Source of the DNA: CAZUHN01 sp964620535 | GTDB lineage: Bacteria > UBA8248 | Direction of reading: 5' to 3' | NCBI GenBank assembly: GCA_964620535.1 | Contig: CAZUHN010000098.1 | Location: 1-16,984 of the forward strand | DNA length: 16,984 nucleotides | Shown here: positions 13,501 to 16,984 of the stretch, one piece after another | Numbering within the stretch: position 1 is the first letter of the stretch | Layout of the letters: each line of letters begins with the position of its first letter | Translations under genes and position numbers: made by a program | The notes under the pieces: generated by a model | Databases searched by the model: none | The model's input: only the letters and a program-made list of their open reading frames with translations | What the model was told of the DNA's origin: nothing

Positions 13501-14103
13501 TTAATGGCCGGGCGATATTGCCACGCCGCTATATGTACGCCTGTGGAGATGACATGGGCCATGGAGCCGGAGGGCGGCAATGTGTTCTCGGGTGGGATAC
13601 CCCTTATGGCGGGCGAAACCGTAACGGGGAAAACGCCTGTCCAACCGCTCCATCAGCCGGTCGCGCAATACCTTTGCCACGATGCTCGCCGCGGCAATCG
13701 AGGCGCAAAGCGAATCGCCCGATACGATGGGAGCTTGTGGGAGGTCAAGAGAAAGGGGTTGGTTTCCGTCAATCAGGAGATAATCCACCGGAACCGCAAG
13801 GCGGGCGACGGCGGTGGCCATGGCGCGGAGGGAAGCGCGAAGTATGTTTATCCGTTCAATCTCCCGGGGACCGGCCGCGGAGACGGCAACCGCCCGGGCG
13901 CGCCGGCCGATAATATCGAAAAGCTCACCTCGCCGCCGCGGGGAAAGTTTTTTGCTGTCGTCCAATCCCTCGATGGGATGATCCGGGTCGAGGACAACGG
14001 CCGCCGCCAAGACGGGGCCCGCCAAGGGACCGCGGCCCGCCTCATCGATTCCTGCGATGGACCGGCGGCCTTCTTTCCTTAGACGGCGCTCAAACTGGTA
14101 CAT
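13501..14103 (-). CDS. rnhB: Ribonuclease HII
   Basis: This 200-residue enzyme cleaves the RNA strand of RNA-DNA hybrids and removes single ribonucleotides from DNA. Motifs: GIDEAGRGPLAGPV with the catalytic Asp20-Glu21, LIDGN with a metal-binding Asp, DSLCASIAAASIVAKVLRD with another catalytic Asp, and the C-terminal GYPTREHIAALRLHGPCHLH followed by RRTY. The tail SGVAISPGH after HRRTY is not obviously conserved and leads straight into the yraN relic in the same frame. The ATG at 14103 has no clear ribosome-binding site. The rplS stop is 36 bases upstream, so the genes are likely on one transcript. Confidence 0.95.
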   Translation of the reverse strand: MYQFERRLRKEGRRSIAGIDEAGRGPLAGPVLAAAVVLDPDHPIEGLDDSKKLSPRRRGELFDIIGRRARAVAVSAAGPREIERINILRASLRAMATAVARLAVPVDYLLIDGNQPLSLDLPQAPIVSGDSLCASIAAASIVAKVLRDRLMERLDRRFPRYGFARHKGYPTREHIAALRLHGPCHLHRRTYSGVAISPGH

Positions 14104-14139
14104 CCCGGCCCGCGGTGCGGAGAAAGGAGGGAGAAAACG

Positions 14140-14490
14140 CTACCGGCGGCGGCGCTCCTTTACCTGGGCCGCCTTGCCCTTGCGATCCCGAAGGTAGTAG
14201 AGCTTCGCCCGGCGAACACGACCCTTTTTCGTGACTTCGATATTTTCGATCCGGGGGGAATGAATGGGAAAAATGCGCTCCACACCGATTCCGTAGGAGA
14301 TCTTTCGAACCCGGAAGGTCTCACGCAAACCGCCCCCCCGGCGCCCAATCACCACGCCTTCGAACACCTGGATGCGCTCTTTTTCGCCCTCTATGATTTT
14401 GACGTGGACACGCACCGTATCGCCTGGATCGATATCCGGGACATCCTTGCGCATTCCCTCACGCTCGATACGATCAATGACGTTGGACAC
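14140..14490 (-). CDS. rplS: Large ribosomal subunit protein L19
   Basis: This 116-residue ribosomal protein matches the L19 pattern throughout: DIDPGDTVRVHVKIIEGEKE, RIQVFEGVVIGRRGGG, ETFRVRKISYGIGVERIFP and the basic C-terminus RRAKLYYLRDRKGKAA. L19 lies at the 30S-50S interface. The start is GTG at 14490, with AGGAG seven bases upstream. It follows the SPOUT methyltransferase by 47 bases, in the usual trmD-rplS neighbourhood. Confidence 0.97.
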   Translation of the reverse strand: MSNVIDRIEREGMRKDVPDIDPGDTVRVHVKIIEGEKERIQVFEGVVIGRRGGGLRETFRVRKISYGIGVERIFPIHSPRIENIEVTKKGRVRRAKLYYLRDRKGKAAQVKERRRR

Positions 14491-14537
14491 CTCTTCACTC
14501 CTAATTTCCCACAGCCGGCGGATGAAACAGCGATATT

Positions 14538-15101
14538 CTACCCTCCGAGGAGTCGGTCAAGCACGATGCCAACCGCTGATCGGACCGACAAATGGTTGAA
14601 GCCTGTATCCACGGAAGCCCGGACCGGCTCAAGCCGCACGTCCAGCCGGGAAAGGGCTTCGTCCGTGATGCCCCAACTCGTTCCAAAAAGGACGAGGCAC
14701 GGGGCAGGCTCAGCCTGAATCTGTTCCCGGAGGGTACCGTATCCGATCGCTTTCCGAATCTCCCTGGCCGAGGTGGCCACCAGGATGGGTCTAATTTCTT
14801 CTTTTTTTTCAATTGCTTCCACGGCGCCATCAAGATCGGCCACAACCTCAACCGTCCTCAGCGCCTCGGCCCGGGTGGGATGGAAATCCCTTCCCGGCCC
14901 GCTCAGGAAGTGGTCCATCACTCTCCTGGCGAAACGCCGCTGGGGCGCCGAAGGGTGTACCACAAACGTGCCCTCCACGCCATAGGTGCGGCCCGCCCGG
15001 GCTATGTCGTGCAAATCGATGCTCGTCACCGATGACGTGACCGCCTCGCCCACCCGGTTCAGAACCGGATGGTGGATAAGCGCAACGTACACATTGCCCA
15101 C
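14538..15101 (-). CDS. SPOUT-type RNA methyltransferase (RNA_Me_trans family)
   Basis: This 187-residue protein begins MGNVYVALIHHPVLNR and has SVTSIDLHDIARAGRTYGVE, LVLFGTSWGITDEAL and a C-terminal NHLSVRSAVGIVLDRLLG. These match the PF09936 'SAM-dependent RNA methyltransferase' family, whose fold has the deep trefoil knot of SPOUT enzymes; the LFGTSWG segment is part of the cofactor-binding knot. The exact RNA target is not established from sequence. The start is GTG at 15101, with GAGGG eight bases upstream. It sits 20 bases after trmD and before rplS, a placement typical of deltaproteobacterial-type genomes, which suggests a role in tRNA or rRNA modification. Confidence 0.88.
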   Translation of the reverse strand: MGNVYVALIHHPVLNRVGEAVTSSVTSIDLHDIARAGRTYGVEGTFVVHPSAPQRRFARRVMDHFLSGPGRDFHPTRAEALRTVEVVADLDGAVEAIEKKEEIRPILVATSAREIRKAIGYGTLREQIQAEPAPCLVLFGTSWGITDEALSRLDVRLEPVRASVDTGFNHLSVRSAVGIVLDRLLGG

Positions 15102-15121
15102 GGCACGATCCCTCGCGTCTT

Positions 15122-15868
15122 CTAGGAAGAAGATTCAAGGAGACGTGTATCTTCATCGGTTAAATCGGTCCGCTCTATTAGATCCTTCCGCAGTTCCCGG
15201 GTACGCCGCAACGCCTCGCCCCGGCGCCAGCGCCGAATGGCCTCATGATCCCCCGAAAGCAGCACATCGGGCACCTGCATCCCCCGGAATATTTCCGGCC
15301 GGGTGTAATGGGCGTGATCGAGCAATCCATTTGAGAAACTGTCGTGGGCCGCCGATTCGTCGCTCCCCAGAACGCCGGGAACCAACCGGCCCACGGTGTC
15401 AGTCAGCACCATCGCCGGAATCTCCCCGCCGGAGAGAACGTAGTCCCCGATCGAGAACTCCTCGTCCACGAAAGCCTGCCGAATGCGCTCGTCCACCCCT
15501 TCGTAGCGCCCGCAAATGAGGAGCAGCCAGGGATGTACGGAGAGCGCCCTCGCCTTCGCCTGATCGAGTCGAGCCCCTTGAGGGGAAAGGAGGATGCACC
15601 AAGGCTTTTCTTCTCCCATTGACCCTCGGGCCGAAATATCCTCCACCGCCCGGGCGATGGGTTCGGGTTTCATAATCATTCCCGCGCCTCCGCCGTAAGA
15701 GGCATCGTCCGTTTGGCGGTATTTGCCCTCGGCGAAATCCCGAAGATCCCACACTCTGATTTCGAGAACGCGGTTCACCACAGCGCGGCCGATGACCCCT
15801 CGGCCACCGTCGAAAACTCCGCTGAAAAGGCCGGGCAGCACGGAGAGAATATCGATGCGCATCCTCAT
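15122..15868 (-). CDS. trmD: tRNA (guanine-N1-)-methyltransferase TrmD
   Basis: This 248-residue SPOUT enzyme makes m1G37 in tRNAs, which prevents frameshifting. Visible motifs are the N-terminal RIDILSVLPGLF, DDASYGGGAGM (54-64), GRYEGVDERI (120-129), SIGDYVLSGGE (139-149) for S-adenosylmethionine binding in the knot, and DSFSNGLLDHAHYTRP, which carries the conserved catalytic Asp. The ATG at 15868 overlaps the rimM TGA by four bases; a second ATG two codons later is possible. Length is normal, and it lies in the classic rpsP-rimM-trmD-rplS order. Confidence 0.97.
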   Translation of the reverse strand: MRMRIDILSVLPGLFSGVFDGGRGVIGRAVVNRVLEIRVWDLRDFAEGKYRQTDDASYGGGAGMIMKPEPIARAVEDISARGSMGEEKPWCILLSPQGARLDQAKARALSVHPWLLLICGRYEGVDERIRQAFVDEEFSIGDYVLSGGEIPAMVLTDTVGRLVPGVLGSDESAAHDSFSNGLLDHAHYTRPEIFRGMQVPDVLLSGDHEAIRRWRRGEALRRTRELRKDLIERTDLTDEDTRLLESSS

Positions 15869-16389
15869 CTCTCTTCTTCGCCCTCGTCCTCCTCGCTCAA
15901 CCGGGGGGGGCGGACAATCAGGCAGCCTTCTTCACGGCGCAAGATAACCTCGAGAACCGCCGGCAGGAGAATCTCCTTGCCCTCCGCCGTCCGGACCACG
16001 ATTACATCGCTGCCGCCGGCGCCGAACAAGTCCTCCACCCGGCCGAGAAGCCTTCCCGACTCATCGGCCACGTCGAGATCCTGAAGATCCTCCCAGTAAT
16101 AGACCCCTTCTTCAGGCCCCCGAAGGACTGCTCGGTCCGCGAGGAACACCGCCCCCTTGAGGGTCTCGGCCGCCTCGATACTATCGACACCCTTGAACTT
16201 CCAGATGATCGTGCCCTTCCCGCCGCGGCGGGTGAACTCGACCTCTAGCCTGCGCTCCACCTCTTCCTGGAGAACGACGTCCCGGATCCGCTCGTACGCC
16301 GAAAGGTCTTCAAGCCAAGGTACCACTCGGACGGCCCCACTGACCCCATGCGGCCGGATCACCGCTCCAACGGCCACCCGCCCACTCAC
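15865..16389 (-). CDS. rimM: Ribosome maturation factor RimM
   Basis: RimM binds ribosomal protein S19 and helps 16S rRNA processing during 30S assembly. The 174-residue protein has an N-terminal RimM barrel (VGAVIRPHGVSGAVRVVP) and a C-terminal PRC-barrel (VYYWEDLQDLDVADESGRLL, then GAGGSDVIVVR and ILLPAV). I chose GTG 16389 because AGGGGG (16399-16404) lies nine bases upstream and the product begins MSGRVAVGAVIRPHG. A TTG at 16431 would add 14 unconserved residues and overlap rpsP. It ends with an acidic tail (SEEDEGEEER) and overlaps the trmD start. Confidence 0.94.
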   Translation of the reverse strand: MSGRVAVGAVIRPHGVSGAVRVVPWLEDLSAYERIRDVVLQEEVERRLEVEFTRRGGKGTIIWKFKGVDSIEAAETLKGAVFLADRAVLRGPEEGVYYWEDLQDLDVADESGRLLGRVEDLFGAGGSDVIVVRTAEGKEILLPAVLEVILRREEGCLIVRPPRLSEEDEGEEER

Positions 16390-16405
16390 CAGAAAATTCC
16401 CCCTG

Positions 16406-16651
16406 TCAGCCCTCGAGCCCGATCTTCTCAAAAAGGCTCTTGACCGTCGCAGAGGGAATGGCCCCCTTCGACAGCCAGTCCTTCGCCCTCTCGGTGTCGA
16501 TCTCGATGAGGGCGGGCGATTCGGATGGATCGTAGCGCCCGATCCATTCGATGAACCTCCCGTTCCGGGGCATGCGCTCGTCCGCCACGACGACGCGATA
16601 CCTGGGCGTCTTCTTCATTCCACCGCGCGAAAGACGAATTCTCACAACCAA
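16406..16651 (-). CDS. rpsP: Small ribosomal subunit protein S16
   Basis: This 81-residue protein is a full-length S16: MVVRIRLSRGGMKKTPRYRV, VVADERMPRNGRFIEWIGRY, and the DTERAKDWLSKGAIPSATV segment. S16 binds 16S rRNA and is needed for 30S assembly. The start is TTG at 16651 with GGAG eight bases upstream; a GTG two codons later is an alternative. It lies eleven bases after ffh and sixteen bases before rimM. The KH-domain gene often found between rpsP and rimM is absent. Confidence 0.97.
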   Translation of the reverse strand: MVVRIRLSRGGMKKTPRYRVVVADERMPRNGRFIEWIGRYDPSESPALIEIDTERAKDWLSKGAIPSATVKSLFEKIGLEG

Positions 16652-16662
16652 ATCTCTCTCTC

Positions 16663-16984
16663 CTATGGGTTGAGCATTTGCCGAATCTTCTGCATCTGAC
16701 CTCTCTTGCCGCCTTTCGAAAAATCGCGCACGAGGCGCTGTATATGGGCATACTGTTTCAAAAGACGATTCACATCCTGCACCTGCGTGCCGCTGCCCGC
16801 GGCAATTCGCCGCCTGCGGCTCCCTTTGATAATCTCGGGCCGGCGGCGCTCGGCGCGGGTCATCGAGTCAATGATGGCCACCGTTTGGACCAGCCCCCTC
16901 TCGTCGACACCGCCAGGCTTCAGCTTCTCCCCCAAACCGGGCAACATGGACAACACCTCATCGATCGAACCCATCTTTTGCATC
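16663..16984 (-). CDS. ffh: Signal recognition particle protein Ffh, C-terminal part (cut by the right edge)
   Basis: The last 106 residues or so of the SRP GTPase are present and correspond to most of the M domain, which binds 4.5S RNA and signal sequences. Visible marks are the GLGEKL loop, the helix AIIDSMTRAERRRPEII, the RNA-binding SRRRRIAAGSG, and QDVNRLLKQYAHIQRLV. The GTPase (NG) domain lies outside the window. The TAG at 16663 is eleven bases before the rpsP start, giving the standard ffh-rpsP-rimM-trmD order. Confidence 0.95.
   Translation of the reverse strand, partial: MQKMGSIDEVLSMLPGLGEKLKPGGVDERGLVQTVAIIDSMTRAERRRPEIIKGSRRRRIAAGSGTQVQDVNRLLKQYAHIQRLVRDFSKGGKRGQMQKIRQMLNP

Noticed and set aside
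13041..13580. Minus-strand frame of 179 codons across the end of the DUF3108 gene and the yraN relic
   Set aside because: It is out of frame with both rnhB and the yraN relic and shows no family features.

Overview
The window carries a dense, GC-rich bacterial chromosomal segment made almost entirely of housekeeping genes, with one possible mobile-element border at the far left and two decayed genes in the middle-right. The gene content and order (ffh-rpsP-rimM-trmD-SPOUT methyltransferase-rplS-rnhB-yraN on one strand; valS-birA-coaX on the other; a receiver protein with a long acidic middle next to valS; an HD-GYP-type protein; a DUF3108 protein) resemble Desulfobacterota and related 'deltaproteobacterial' lineages. 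This placement is inference from gene families and synteny; no rRNA is present. The cell is Gram-negative, since a TolC-family outer-membrane channel is encoded. Many starts appear to be TTG or GTG.

Left edge (1-350): a short reading frame that looks like the C-terminal tail of a tyrosine recombinase runs into the 3' side of a minus-strand tRNA-Leu(CAG). This is the usual layout of an element integrated in a tRNA gene. The tRNA has a good sigma70-type promoter, whose -35 box overlaps a weaker divergent promoter for the genes to the right. Positions 352-1251 encode a small glutaredoxin-like protein and a LysE/RhtB-type exporter. They converge, with a one-base gap, on ribF (minus strand, bifunctional riboflavin kinase/FAD synthetase).

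Centre (2338-11555, plus strand): a promoter at 2338-2366 leads into a TolC-like outer-membrane channel, ruvX (4-base overlap) and mltG (4-base overlap). After a 139-base gap with its own promoter candidate comes a 539-residue receiver-domain protein whose phosphoacceptor Asp is replaced by Ser, followed by a long acidic repetitive region and a helical C-terminal tail. Then come valS, a monofunctional biotin-protein ligase (birA) with no canonical start codon ahead of its catalytic domain, and coaX (type III pantothenate kinase).

Right part: after coaX lies an HD-GYP-like gene interrupted by an in-frame TGA, probably a pseudogene, and then a secreted DUF3108 protein. These face a minus-strand translation/RNA-modification operon that enters from the right edge: ffh (partial), rpsP, rimM, trmD, a SPOUT RNA methyltransferase, rplS, rnhB, and a 39-codon relic of yraN.

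Points most worth a second look are the pseudo-receiver/acidic-repeat protein, the missing birA start codon, the TGA inside the HD-GYP gene, the yraN relic and the integrase tail beside tRNA-Leu. I see no CRISPR array, insertion sequence, rRNA or riboswitch, and no clearly novel multi-gene system.
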